A DNA stretch of 64,000 bases from the NCBI GenBank assembly GCA_008973525.1, contig WACJ01000130.1:310001-374000 (forward strand), given 5' to 3'. Position 1 is the stretch's first letter. Each line of letters begins with the position of its first letter. The translations under genes were made by a program, and so were the position numbers. Origin of the DNA: Stenopsyche tienmushanensis. Lineage: Eukaryota; Arthropoda; Insecta; Trichoptera; Stenopsychidae. Below are positions 12,701 to 26,100 of the stretch, one piece after another. The notes under the pieces were generated by a model that was not told the origin of the DNA, searched no databases, and was given only the letters and a program-made list of their open reading frames with translations.

Positions 12701-14133
12701 CATTGTGCGTTGACGCAAGTTTCTCATTAAACTTCCACACAATGTTCTTCGTTTCAGGAAAGTTCCCAACAAAGGACTCAATATTAGACGTGAACAGCCG
12801 ACTCGTTGCTTATAATTTATGCTAATTTTTCAAATTAAGGATGGCCTTTATTTGGGTAACAATAATAGGATTTGATTGTTTCGCCGTATTATTTATATTT
12901 ATTAAGCAAATCTCGGGACGTCTGTCAAATTGTAAACTGCTTAAATAGGTATGTTCAACAAAGTTGGCACGAAAGTGGATGGGCTAAAGTATTTCCCCGA
13001 ATTTATGTAAAATTTACTTTCGACAGAGGCATCAAAATGTTTAATTCCCAGTACAAAGTTAAATCTCACAGAGCATTGTTTTTAGGAAGTCTGTTTTCCC
13101 CGGGGTATGGTTATTTGAAAGTCAGCGGAAAAGTTGGACAGATTATGAATTTCAATGAGAGGAATGTATCAGATTTGTTCGCTACAAATGAAGAAAAATT
13201 GAGGTATGGACATCCTTTGTGTTAATCGAATTTTTCTATTAACTCTTTCTAAACACGTGCTGTTATGTAAATACGTAAGATTTTTTTCTATAAATGAATC
13301 TTTCTAAATTGACACAAGTAAATGCCTTGTCAATCAGTAAAAGTTTTTTAAGTAAAATTTCTATACTTTCATTTAAAAAATAAGATCTTTTGAAAGAAAG
13401 AGATTTATACTCCAAAATTAAATAATTGTTAATTTAAAAAATAATTGCAATATTATCACGCACGTAAGAGTCTAGCAGTGATAAAAAAGTATAAACGATT
13501 AACAAAGAGTCAAATTGATAATGATCGATATTAATGAAATATTTTTAATATGTACGTTTTTGCATTTTTTATTGTAAAAAGTAATTTATTATAAAGTATT
13601 TTTTTGGAATACACACTATAATTTTGTATGAACTTTGAGCTTCACATAACATTGTTAACATAAATTTACATTACACAATGTTTTCATGGTGTTCATATTA
13701 TGATGATTTACATTCACAGTCTATTTTTCTTACTAATTTTTATTACACTGTCAATATGTTTTTCTATTAGGGTTATATTAGGTTTTTTATTTAGATAATA
13801 TACTTTTATGTTCAATCCACGTTTTTTTGTTCAATATGTCAATTTAATAATATGATTTATTCAATTTGGGAAATATTATCAAATGTTAGTACAGTGGTTT
13901 TTTTGGATACCTATTCAAATTCAGAATCCAAATTCAGATTATGGAAAAACGATTCAACATCAACATATTTAAAAGATCGAAAGCATTAATATTGGTATTT
14001 CCAATTAATCGTCTCGAAGTAGGTTTAGTCGGAATTTCTGTTTCTAAAAGAAATTTGTTCATATTTCTTAAATTGGTACGGTGAATATTTGTTTGCAATC
14101 TGAATAAGAACCGTAATCTTTACATGAACATTA
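9731..14133. other. no gene recognised
   Basis: Holds the hairpin at 10531 and several moderately GC-richer blocks (about 10860-11360, 12490-12800, 12940-13220). Their frames (111, 82 and 117 codons) have no recognisable motif. They could be host non-coding DNA or very old repeats. Confidence 0.5.
10531..10550. repeat. perfect 8-bp-arm hairpin
   Basis: TTCAGTGGAACGCCACTGAA folds with 8-bp arms and a 4-base loop. The CAGTGG core recalls hAT ends, and the following GGTTCGCGTGGGAGCCCCTT is GC-rich for this region, but no element could be delimited. Confidence 0.5.
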
Positions 14134-14290
14134 CACTTAAACCTTTTTTTTGTGCGGTAGATACGTTTCGCGGAAAATCGTTATGACTTACATAGAGAAA
14201 GTGAAGATACGTTCTATGGATTTTAAAACAAACCGCATAATTTTGAAAAAGCTATATTTAATACAAATAATCAAAATCGCATAAAAAGTT
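14134..14290. mobile_element. MITE family A, copy 2
   Basis: CACTTAAACC plus a T run and GTGCGGTAGATACGTTTCGC match copy 1 at 1584 with few changes, and TGACTTACAT and AGAAAGTGAAGATACG also align. The right end (AAATCGCATAAAAAG) is more degraded. It is non-coding and of similar length to copy 1. Confidence 0.65.
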
Positions 14291-17200
14291 AATAAAAACA
14301 AATTTTAAAGGATGTCTCATATTATTGGTAAAAAATTAAGGATTTCTGGAATTTTGCGTCTATAAAACCAGACATCCACTAGAGAAATAATAATTAATTT
14401 AATTACAAACTATCATCGCTGTATGATAGTTTTCGTTGCGGTTTTCGAAATGACTCAAAATTATGCGAAGTGTCAATGTTCTGTGAAGATTTAAAGAGAG
14501 AACATAATTCTTAAATAGTAAAGATATCGTTATATTACCCTTAAAAAAATTAGAAAATGGCGATTGTTTAAAAAAAAGTCATTTTTCTGCTTTATTTTTT
14601 CAGTTTTAATTTTTTTTTTAATAGTAAAAAATTAAATGTTGACATAAATCTGGTAAAAAAAATAGAAGAAGAAGAAGAATTAGAACTTGAGATATGATGT
14701 CAACTGTGTTGGAAAAAGTAATTTCGAAAGAAAAAACTCATTTAAAGATTTCATTCTGGTAGGGCGGGGCTTAGTTGTTGCGTCACTAAAATAGCTATAA
14801 CTTCTTAAGTACAATAGTTAGAACTAAGGAATTTTTTTAAAGATATATTTTTTAAATGTCTAAACTTTGAAAAAATGCAAAAAAAAACGAAATCGATTTT
14901 TTCAAAATTGTATATATAGCAGATACAATATGATAAAAAAGCTTAAAACTGTATTTTTTTTTCAAAATTTGATTAGTGTTGATGATTTATTTTCTATTTT
15001 ATCCGAAATATCTCGATACGTATTCTTTATGAAACTAAAAAAAAGGATAACTTCGAAATCTCTCAAAAGAATAACATAAAAAGAGGGTTGAGTATATAGA
15101 GCTTGACGGTTTTTAGGCAAAAATTGTGACCTTCGAAAACCGATTTTTTATCCTGAAAATCTGTTTTTGAATATAAAAATTAAATTTCATTTCCAGCACG
15201 TGCTCTTGTACTCGGCGTCACGACACGTTGGTCTCGGTAAAAAAAGGTTCTTCTCAGGAGATAGGTTTGAATCTTTATCGATACTAATTCTTATCTTTAC
15301 AATAGGCAGGTTGGAGTAAAATGCGAACTTTCTACGAAATGATGCGCGGACTGCCTATAAACTTTCACGATGACGTCATTCACTATAGCAGTCAACCCTC
15401 CTATAGCGTCCACTTCGTTTGCAGTATCTTCAATATGAGCAACGGGTAAAATATATCACAGTCGCGCGTGTTAATCATTTGCACTTGTTAACAAACATGT
15501 ACAAATTTTGTATGAATGCCTAATTTTCTATAGCGTAGCCTCTATCTTTTTTGATGCTATAGAAGGGTTGACTGGAATCCCCAAATATCAAATTTATTCG
15601 ATAGTGTGTATTAATGTGTTTTCAATTTTTCATCGACATTCAGCGGGAACAAGCTAAGGGTTACACCAAACTATGAGTTTTCAATATCAGTCGGTTTTTG
15701 TATAAACCCTAATAGATAGTAACCAGCTATAGCAATGCTTTCGATTGTATTAAGAAATTTAAACTGATTTTGATACTTGAGATCCTTCAAAACATATTTT
15801 CGCCTAAAAATAATAAGGTATCCAATCCAATTGTGTTTCGAAAGGCAAAATTATTTTTAAGTATCGTTTTGAAGCGTTTTCATCGGGACTGAAGCTTTCG
15901 CGCACTTAGGCATTCCCTTGTGATTATCAAAGTTTTCACGGGAAAGATCACGTTCACAAATTTTCGACTAAGTCAGCCGCAGCATCCTCCAAAGGCAAAC
16001 TTGGGGGACGAGAGTGGTTAAATCCTTGGTAGATTCGGCGAAAGAATAATTTGTCAAGCGTGATCCTGGCGATGGAGTACATATAAAGTTTACCGAAACA
16101 CTTACAAGCGAAATTAACGCGCGCTTTCCTTAAAGCAGCGCATTTATTTTCAGCCTGGGAAAACTTGATCGGTTCAACTAATTCGAATATATCATATACG
16201 ATCGGAGATCTGCAAAGCACTTCTATTTTGCGGTCGGCTTTGGGAGCATACTCGTGTATCGTGGCCCTGATCGATACCGATTTATATTTAAATAGCTTTG
16301 ATGTTATTTTAAATTACAATGAAAGTTTTGCAAGACTCGGGGCATTACTGGGATAGGAAAAGTTCAGAGATCCTTGAAGTAAGGATCGTGATATTAATTT
16401 ATTTTACAGAAGTCACGTTATTTCTTATCGTTTATTTAATAAAGCAAACTTTTATAATCTGTGCATTACGTGTACTAATATTGACTTAATTTTTAATAAA
16501 CATTGCGAAAAAACTCGCTTCAAGCTTTTATAAAGAAAGATAATAGCAGTTTATATTTTTCAAGGTGTAATAAAGTTTAATGAAAATTTAGTTGCAAAAT
16601 GAAAAATAATGAATGTGTGTGTGAAAAACTTGAAAAAATACTATGTTCATCCTAAATTATATATTTAGTGTTAAAGTATCAGTTTCTGACCATTATAAAG
16701 ATTCTGTTGCAAATCTAAATCGACTAAAAATTAATTGATTAATAAATACTGTTTCAATGATTGATTTAGTAGTTGATTATGGTTGTAGAAGTGTTTAATA
16801 TATCTTGTTAAATTGTTAATGAAATAAATTTCGCATAGAAATTTTTGGTAATAAACACACTTGTAGTTAAAATCATTTCGCTTTATTTGTAGCATAATCT
16901 AAAATTTATTATTGGAATGCATTATTTTTTTAGTTCTTGGACCTTGAGGTTCTATGATTTATTCGCGCAATTATTCATATGTCCGAAGCAATTGTGATAC
17001 AATGCGGTGAATAAAGAACGCAATTCCGCAAGTCTTGAGACCACATAGAATATTCAGCGCTACAAGAATGGATTTAGTGACCGGAATTAAGTTGCCATTT
17101 TCTTATTTTTGCGTTTATTTAAGAAATTAAAAAGGCAGAAACAAGAAATTAAACCCTTCTTTCGTTATGCTTTCTGGTCCAATTTCCAAAATACGGCCGT

Positions 17201-20200
17201 CGCTCGATTCAATGCGAGCCACGCAAAATTTTCGCACAAAGGCAAAAAGTACTTTTAAGCATTAGAGTGCTTCCAGAAAGAGGAATCACTTTAGGAGGAA
17301 TTCCCCGGGTGGACATAGAGGATTTATTCGGTTTTACATTATAATCCCGGACACGGGGCAACACTATGGAGTGTGGATTATTCAATTTGCCTCGGAAACG
17401 TAGCGGGATTTCTCTTAGAGATGGAATCAAAACATAAAGCTATCCAAGAACGCCGCCAAGATTATTCATTGATTCAAAAATATTTTGCTGAACGAAAAAT
17501 TGGCCAAGTAATAAGCATCGAATAACCTTCGGCATTGCAGGCAATCAAATTTATTCCGAATATTTCGGGTTTTATTGGTAATTCGCTTCCATGCTGCGGC
17601 ATATTTCGATGGCTTGAAATTATTCGTTGCTGTGTATAGTTATCCTTATTCGGTATTCAAGTCTAAAATATTCGGGGGTCAGGGAGAGGCCAGTATTCGG
17701 GTAGGAAAGGCTTCATTCTAGTTATTTAGGCTAGCTTTGTATAACAATTGTATCACATCCTTTGTGCTCGAAACAATCCAAACAGATGGACTCTAAATCG
17801 ATTAATAAACAATGCCTGATGAAAATTGAAGATTAACTAGCGGGAATGTGTCGATTACAATTTCTAGCAAATCGGCTTAGAAAAATCTGCATCAAATGAG
17901 AATAATGCTAAAACGAATTATTGCGAGTTTGGAAAGCAATTGAAAATCGGAAGGAATTATTTCATTTGAATGAATTATACTGTAACGTTAGAAGGGAGCA
18001 CAATGAGGGTGATTGGCCCTCAACCTCCAGTTTCGACTTCCAATACTTTTTCTGAAAAACTAAGGAAATCATCGCTTTCTTTTGGTTGTTGTTATTATGA
18101 AAAAGAAAATCATGGCATGAAAAAATATATACCCAGAAAAAAATCATATAAAAATCGCCGTCGTCCAGTATGTCACCTTCAAAAAGTCCTCATCCCTAAA
18201 AGACTCTTAATGGGATTATTCCTTGAAAAGAATAATAATTGATGATGAAATATTGACAACAAATACATATTAATTTTTTGATAATATAAATAATCAAAAA
18301 CAGAGCATTGCTTATCATATGCACATGCATCGTAATTAGCAATCGGATTGCACTATATGATATCCAAATTACAAGCACTTATTGATTCATTTTTAGGGAG
18401 AAACGGAGAGGCAAGGTTTAAGCTTAGCCTTTTTATCAGGATATGAAGTCTGGAGAGAGATGAATTTGTAATTCAGACCGGAAATTTGCACACAAAGGTC
18501 GACCGGTGAGTTAGGTATGAGCAATAGTCCGGTCCTGTTTATCGACAAAGTATATTTGGGAACAAAGGTTCCGTTAAATTGAGGTGTCATGGGGAAGAAT
18601 GGGTGTGCGAAAAGACAAAGCTTTCACCTGTGCTGAGGGTTTGATAAAAAGCTCCGCATTAAATGTTTGAGAATTTTATATTTATTTATCAGTTATGAAA
18701 TGAAATTTCATCGCGTTGAATATATGACATTTTCTGAGAGAAAAATATCAAATTTTTTGGGTTGGATTTGGGGCTTAGTTAAAGTGAATTTTTTTGTGGT
18801 GCGATGTAAATATTTCGTAATGAATTTTTCTCTTATAAATTTCATATCGTTGATATTTGAGGCGTTATGCAGATTTTTAGGACCGACCCGAATTTTTGTC
18901 GTCCTTTGTTCCTTAGTTCAGAAGCCCCAACGCCAGGCATTGGAGGCTTTACTTCACAGGAAAAACCTTTTAGCCAAATGTCTCACCGCAAATTTACATA
19001 TTTTTAATGGCATATCCATGAGCATATTCGTACATTTGTTTGGACACTAATTCATATAAAAATATCTCTTTGAAATAATTTAATTCGGCAACAGTATTGA
19101 GATATTATTTAATACTCAAAACTAAATGTTCCGTGCGTAATGAAGTTTGGTTGGTAAATTGTGTTCCCTCTTTGAATGAATTAACATCACGTTGATGTTT
19201 GCTATCGCAACAGAGCAAACAGTATTGGTTTGGAACTTTATTGGGGTAAATTAGTAATTTTGTTTAATCATCAGCGGTTGGTCGATGAATAATTATTCCA
19301 GTTTATAAACATCAAATTTGATCCACTTACCGGATAATTTTTCGTCAAGCACGATCGTCTTGATATGCATTGATTAAATCGAATGAAAATTAATTTAAAT
19401 TAAGGGTGATTTTTTTCCCTTTCGGTCGTTTAAATATTTTACATCCCGACCTCCTTTAAGTTAGCGCCCTTATCTGATGTTGAAATTCGTTTAATTTTGG
19501 CGCTCTTCTGGTGAAGCGTGATCGAAGTTTATCTCATGTTATTTGCGAGCTAACTGTGAAAATACATTTAAATAACCCAAAACGCTAGATTTAATCTGCG
19601 TGAAAATATATTGGCGTGTTCGCTTTAATAGAAATCTAATTTTGGGCTCTTAATAAAATAATTTATGTACAATTTCAATGTTATTTATTGCCAGTTGAAT
19701 ATTCATGATGATTTCGGATAATATACAATATAAACGAATGATGATAACGCCTTATAGCAACCCCTAACAAAAAATTACCATAATTAATAAGCAACATTTT
19801 AACATAAACTGAATTGTTCATAAATGAGCATTATAATACTTTAAGAAATAAATATTAATCCGCGAATACAAATTTCTGTAGGAAGTTCCGCGATCAAGCT
19901 GTTAGATTTGTAGCTCAATCATCTTGGGTTCGAATTCTACAGGAGATGTGGCTGGCGACCATATTTTAAAAAACATATGTACGCCATGAAAAATCATGTC
20001 AAAATGGTTGGTAATAGTTCCTTGGATATAATATTAGAATTAGAATAAAATTCCTTGGATTTTATGTGACATGTTCTATTACAATATATAAAAATAGCAT
20101 AATCTTCTCATACCAAAATATTAGGGGAATCGAAATGCAAATCATTTTCACAACCCCATTTCTGTGCTAAATTAGTGTTTAGGCAATTAAACGAGCTCCT

Positions 20201-22329
20201 TTTAAATTTGTTAGCCCTTAAAACTACGTAAGCTGCGAGAAAAGTTCTTGTATGTGCTTATTGCGATATGCAAGGTATTATCCACTGTAAATTTATCAAA
20301 TTTCATGTATCATATTTTTATGTTTAACCTGTTGGGTGTTAAAAACACACTACAACAATAATCACATTTGTGAATCTTTTTTAAATTAATTCTTCGGTAA
20401 AAAACTTTCGTAAAAATTGGTGTTCAATTAATTTTTGGCCATAAATAGCAACAATCACTCCTTATTTAACGACAATTGAAGACTACCGTACTTTTGTGTT
20501 GTTTAAAATAGCCGAACTTGTAAATTATTCTACAGAATCTTTTACAATCACGGTCGATCTTTGACTAGCTTAATTTCCGAATCTTCATGTGGAACTATGT
20601 AAAAAATGATAACAGTTTTCCGACAAATTTGTATTCAGTGCTGGTTATAATCGAGTTTAATAATAGCATAAATTCAAATTAAAAATATATGAGGCCATCC
20701 AATATAAATCTTCTTTGCCAACTTATTTATAAGTGTGTAATAATGATTAAATTATGTTGATGAAAGTTAACCGTGAAGCTTTTTCGACTGGCTGTAAGCT
20801 TGTAACTATCCAATAGTTGTTTAAGCTTTTGACGTTTCATTCCTATTTTTAAACAATGCGTATCCGTCGAATCTGGCCTTAAGCGCTTCAAAATCAACCA
20901 AAGTCACGTACGCGCTGTAAACGTGCCATTTGTAAATATTGGGGGGTTGTTTTACATTTTAACACATATAAGAGTGTTGAACAGTAAAAAAGAAAATATA
21001 TGCCCAGATACGATTGCTTGAAATGTAAATATTTGCAAACAATTTTCTATATGATATTAAATTTACGCGTAATTCGCTAAAATTTGGCTTTAAGATTTTT
21101 TTAGGCGCTGAGCCATATCACCGCGATTGTAAAATAAATCTTTCTCTGAGGGAATGTTTCGCAGGTTTATTCAGTACTTGTATCGTTAATTTGGGTCACC
21201 AAAGTGCCATGTCCGCAACATCACATAATTTTGAAGTGCTCAAGGACACATCCACGATTTGGCTTCGGACATTCCATGGATGTTTGCATGACCGCAGAGC
21301 CTAGGAATTACAAATGAACTGTTATTATTTGGGCTAACTTCAGGTACGTTTGTAATAGCAGACTCGGCAGCATGTTCAATTAAAGAGGACGGGTCTTTGG
21401 GGAATTCTCCGCAGGAACCTCATTGGTTTCGGGTAGCCTAAATTACTGTTTACATTCTTTACGCACTCATGTCGGAGATGGGTCTATAGTGTGCAAGCAG
21501 TAAATAAGACGGACGAAGAATGTCTGATTTTAGAGACAGTGTCTTGCGTTAAAATCAATACGTGCTGTTCGAAGAACTCGTTGGTAATATAAAGTGAATG
21601 CAGGTATTAATCATCATTTCAAATAGTTTCAGACAGCAAAGCCCGCGAGACTTGTACCAAAGAAGTAAATTAAGATTGACTGAAGCTGAAAATATCGACA
21701 AAGTAACATGTTTCTAAAGGGGTTAAAGTCTTTGAATAACATCGAGCAAAATGGATCGAGGAAAGCGTATTTATAATTGGACATTTTTGAAAAATATACC
21801 CGAAAAACCGGGACGTTTTGCAATTTAAATTGTAGTTGCATTGGCGAAGAAATTGGAGCATTTATCTGGATAGATAGAGTTTCAATTCAATTCTACCGTG
21901 AAGTAACACGACACTCATTCAATTCGAATATATGCACAATTTACAAAGGACGATATTCAGTCACCGACATCGGTTTTCAGCACGAATAATCCATCCAGTG
22001 TTCCATATTTTACGAAGCGAGTCTTATGCTACATTTTGTAATGTATGATTGTGAAATTCAAATGGCTCAAGATGTGTTTATGGCTTTTGGTGATTGCGAT
22101 ATCTTCAAAATATTATTTATTATGCTATCTATATACTCTTTGAATGCCTTTGAGCTAACATTGACTCTTACATACTTTATTTGAAATTAGAGTTGCACCA
22201 AACATCATTTATCTGTGATGTAACGCTGTAATATAAACTATCTCCCAAGCTTATCATAAACGCTTTGGAAGATGTGTTTAAACTGCTATCTTGGAAAAAG
22301 TGCCGACACAGTATTGACAACACACAAGT
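14291..22329. other. no gene recognised
   Basis: Contains the MITE at 15389-15574. A tRNA-like B-box word (GGGTTCGAATTC near 19926) occurs but no cloverleaf can be built around it. Moderately GC-rich blocks at about 15890-16360, 17160-17450 and 18400-18660 have only short frames. No exon could be supported. Confidence 0.5.
15389..15574. mobile_element. MITE with 22-bp TIRs
   Basis: CAGTCAACCCTCCTATAGCG plus TC (15389-15410) is mirrored at 15553-15574 with two mismatches. The 186-bp interior has no coding potential. The termini start with CAGTC like some pogo/Tigger relatives, but no TA duplication is evident, so the superfamily is left open. Confidence 0.7.
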
Positions 22330-23007
22330 GGAGAAATTGTGACATAGTATTAATAGCCGAATCGTCTGAAAAGCTTCAAGACATGCTCCAAGACCTAAAC
22401 GAAGTATCAAGTAAAATTTGTCTGAAAATGAACATGGATAAAATCGAAGCCATGATAAATAGTCACAATTCTCAGACCTTCGGGGCGATATCCATTGGGG
22501 GAACACAAATTGAGGTTGAAAATGAATACACTTATCTGGGACAAGTAATACAACTAGGACGACAGAATTTCTCAACAGAAATTGACAGACGAATACCACT
22601 GGGATGGCAGCATTTAACCAACGCATCATCCCAGTGTTAACCCACGAAGACGTGGAATCTAATATCAGGCATTTTACACGGAATAAAGTTTTCCCAGCGT
22701 GCCATAGAGAGATCTATGCTCGGAGTGTCTTTATAATATAGAATCAGAAACGAGGATATCCGAAGAAGAACTCGAGTAGTAGACGCCACTGAAAGAATTG
22801 ACACACTTAAGTGGCAATGGGGGAGATAAATGTGTCGAAGAAACGACGGTCGATGGGGAAGAAAAGTGTTGGAGTGGAGATCCCTGTAAGACTGACGACA
22901 TCGAAAGAATAGCAGGATGAAGCTGGATGCGGAAAGCGGAGGATCGAGAGGGATGAAGACTCATGCGTTCAACGGTGGACGAACACAGACTGATGATGAT
23001 GATGATT
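22330..23007 (+). mobile_element. RTE-clade LINE, decayed 3' portion
   Basis: The first open piece (to about 22600) reads DIVLIAESSEKLQDMLQDLN and VENEYTYLGQVIQLGRQNF, the segment right after the catalytic FADD motif of RTE-type reverse transcriptases. Here the motif itself is degraded to RNCD. A frameshift near 22600 (GMAAFNQ in another frame) and later ones follow. SQRAMERSMLGVSL, then RIRNEDIRRRTRVVDATERI and LKWQWG, continue the thumb and C-terminal domain with several stops. The copy ends in (GAT)n at 22991-23006, the short 3' microsatellite tail typical of RTE elements. It is heavily 5'-truncated and cannot encode an enzyme. The 150-codon frame on the opposite strand is its antisense shadow. 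Confidence 0.88.
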
Positions 23008-23195
23008 ATGAATCTTTCCTCAACGGTCAGACTGCATGACGATTTGAAGATTCCGCCACGACCAGGCGCACAGCTCATCAGATACCCATTGAAACCATCC
23101 TACTGTATTCAACCATCGACATCTTATTCCGCACTCTGTGTAAGAGTCTATTGTGACAATAAAATCAAAAGTTTATCATGGCTTTAAAAAAAACA
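23008..23195 (+). other. possible retroposed 3' tail next to the RTE element
   Basis: Moderate-GC sequence follows the (GAT)n of the RTE element and ends with AATAAA (about 23158) and, 25-30 bases on, a run of eight A (about 23186). That is the layout of a polyadenylated transcript end. No protein similarity was recognised and target duplications were not found. Confidence 0.2.
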
Positions 23196-26100
23196 TAATT
23201 TATCGGCTTTAAATCCTACATCTTAAAATAGACATCAAGGACCTCCAATTTACTATAAGTCGCAGTACAAAACACTTAAAAAACTAAGAACACTTGCCTG
23301 AGTATCGACGCTGCATGACGTTCAGGATAGATCCTGGAGTACGGGACGCATTTTGGAACAACACTGCACTTTATTTATTAAGATATATCCCTCTGACGAT
23401 TAAGCCAAACCGTATAACCTAAGAACCGATCACGCACTGATTGTCGCCTAGCTGAATTCGACGGCTCAACTGAGCGTACGAATATAAATGTATTAATACT
23501 AAATGTAAATTATTATGAAAAACTATCGAAAGAATGCACGAGATTCTCTCTGAGATGAGCTCTTTTGATATATTCCCAAAAATATTTTTATCAAATTTGA
23601 AATTCATTAAAAAATAATATATTTATGAAACGAAAAGGATGGTGATTTTTTTTGAAAAATAATATTTTTGGGAATATAACGCAGCAGCTTATTTAATCCC
23701 ATGATTTTTAAAAAATAGTTTTTCTTATAAATATTAATAATTTGTTATAAATGCGTTTCAATTTGTCCGTCCAGTTTAGGCGTCGAGTTTATGCTATGCA
23801 ACAATATTCGGTGCAGAGCTATATTTTATTTTCACAGGTTAGGATGTGCATGTGCGTATGTTAAGTGATATTTTTTAATACACAGAGTGTTGTGCCTTTC
23901 CGGAATGTGATCCGTGTTCCAGACTGTATCCTGATCGTCATGCAGCTAAAATATTGAGGCAAGTAGTCATAGTTTTTAAGTATATTGTAATACGATTATT
24001 AGGCTTATTATCGAAATGTTTAATGTTGAACAATTGCATTGAGATTTCAAGAACACAGATCGGAAATAATACTCATAGTGGATTGGAAAATCAAGATGTC
24101 TATTTTAAAATGTAGGATTTAGGTCCGATCATTTTTTTAAAGTCACGACTAACATTCAAATGTATATGTAAAATACGATATTCGGAAGTGATTCATTTAG
24201 CATTTCATAGCTAAAAGCTTCATTAAGCATCAATTTTTCCTTAGATTAAATAAAATACATCATATATCATTTTAAAAATATATCATCAGCTAAATAATTG
24301 GACTAAAATGTGTCAAATATTTAATTTCAGGTATGAAATCGTATTTAATATAAAAGCAATCCGCAATTGTTTGATTACGAAATCGACCAGCCTTGATCAA
24401 TCAATAGTCTTAAGTTTGGATGGACGTTGTGAAAAATTGTACAGTGTGGTTCAAAAGAACTGCTAGTGAGCCAAATTCCAAAAGTGTCCAGGACTTCAAA
24501 ATTCATGCAGTAAGAGCTCTCAGGTAAGGATAATAAGATTTACAAGATAAATTTGAGCTATCATTTAATTTGTCATCTAAAATATACACACAAAATATTT
24601 GGTCTAATGGATGTTTAAATTCTTTGTTTTAGGTAAGTCTTTCGAATAGCGCAATATCAATCCGAAATACCGAAGTTTTCAAATATACTCATACTTTGAG
24701 TTAAATACATAATGCGTAAAAATACGTAAAACCGAAACATAAATATTCTTCAGAATATTGTCCATTATTTTTTCTGATTTTACTGGATACATTTTCTTTT
24801 GTATGAGACGTATAATGTCTAGTAATATCGTCACTACTTCTTTCACTTGTACTCCCTGTGTCATTAATATTTTGGTCTGATTCACGATTTCGTTTGGTAA
24901 TAAATTTATCCATCGTAACGTAGACGAGAACTCTCAGCTGAATACCGGGGCCCAGTTATGTTAACATACGCGCAATTGATTTGGCTAATTCCAAATTATA
25001 TTAACTCTTTCGTTGACTTTCATAATTTCGCCAACGACTTTTTCGGTTTTCACTGTTTTGCAGAATTTTTCGTTTTTACCATTTTTTTCGCGGTGCACCG
25101 GTTGAGAAACACTGCACTATCAATTCAATTAATAAACTTGATATAATGATGGCAGATATATGGAGTTGAAAGCTCGTAACAGAGCTTTGTATAATACCAC
25201 CTGTTTGGAAATAGAGCTATGTATTTACGATTCACTTTGTTGAGAACCAACTTTTGAGCCATTCGTTTCCCCCAAAGTCCTTTTCCCAACAGGAAGCACT
25301 TGACTCGGAATAGATTGCAGTCGGGTCGTATTCCTTCAACCGTTCTCAAATACGTTTTTTCACGTTTTACACATAAACTGCAATCAGTAAAAGGAGCTAA
25401 ATTCTGCAAATGGCACGCCTTCAAATATGAATGGGCGATGATGAAAGAATTTTCTTGCAATGAATGCGCTATAATTAACGCGCAGTGTTTGCACACAGAA
25501 ATGCTAATTTGAAAAGAAAGAAGGAGAAACTTTTTCATGACGTTAAATATTAAATTTATTATGTAGATTAAAATTGGGTTGGATGCTATTATATCCAGAT
25601 GATTAAATCGATGATGGCATTTGGCGTGTAAGAACGAGCATGTATGAAATTGTAATGCAGGCTGTTGCAAAATCTAATTATCCGGACCAATAAAATTTTG
25701 CATGTAAATTGCATGGGCTAATTTTAGTGTCGTATACTGATTGTATCAGCTTTTGTTTGCTCCAATTTATCACTGTTGTAGACTGCCAAAGTGTAGCAAT
25801 TCAATTACTTCAAATTATTAGTTAGCATTTATGAGTCAATTTGATAAACACGATTTTTATTAAGGGAGTCATCCCGTGTGATGGCACTTTTTGGGATTTT
25901 TTTTGACGAACTGAAAGAGTATAAAACTGCGAAATTTTTACCACATATTTAATCATATTTTAAGAATATTCTACAATTTTTTCAGATTGAAATCATTTCT
26001 CATTGCTGAAATATACGACAATTTAGACACCCATCATCGAAAAAAATCTTTTTCGGTTGCCACGATTGCGGGCATTTTGCGTATCAGAAATAAATAAAAA

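Noticed and set aside
12872..13225. 117-codon plus-strand frame
   Set aside because: No recognisable domain, no splice or start context beyond an ATG.
13800..13925. CAGTGGTTTTTTTGGATACC as a possible hAT end near 13893
   Set aside because: Only the first six bases fit; no subterminal similarity or partner end.
18667..19050. 127-codon plus-strand frame rich in F, I and L
   Set aside because: Composition follows AT-rich DNA and mimics membrane segments; no family similarity or gene context.
19880..19960. Possible tRNA or tRNA-derived SINE around GGGTTCGAATTC
   Set aside because: Only the B-box-like word fits; acceptor and anticodon stems cannot be formed and the A-box-like word is too close.
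22177..22629. 150-codon minus-strand frame
   Set aside because: Antisense to the RTE reverse-transcriptase remnant on the plus strand, which has clear family motifs.
25125..25670. 181-codon minus-strand frame
   Set aside because: Longest non-TE frame, but no motif, and part of it overlaps low-complexity DNA; a frame of this length is within chance for 64 kb on six frames. Not supported as a gene.
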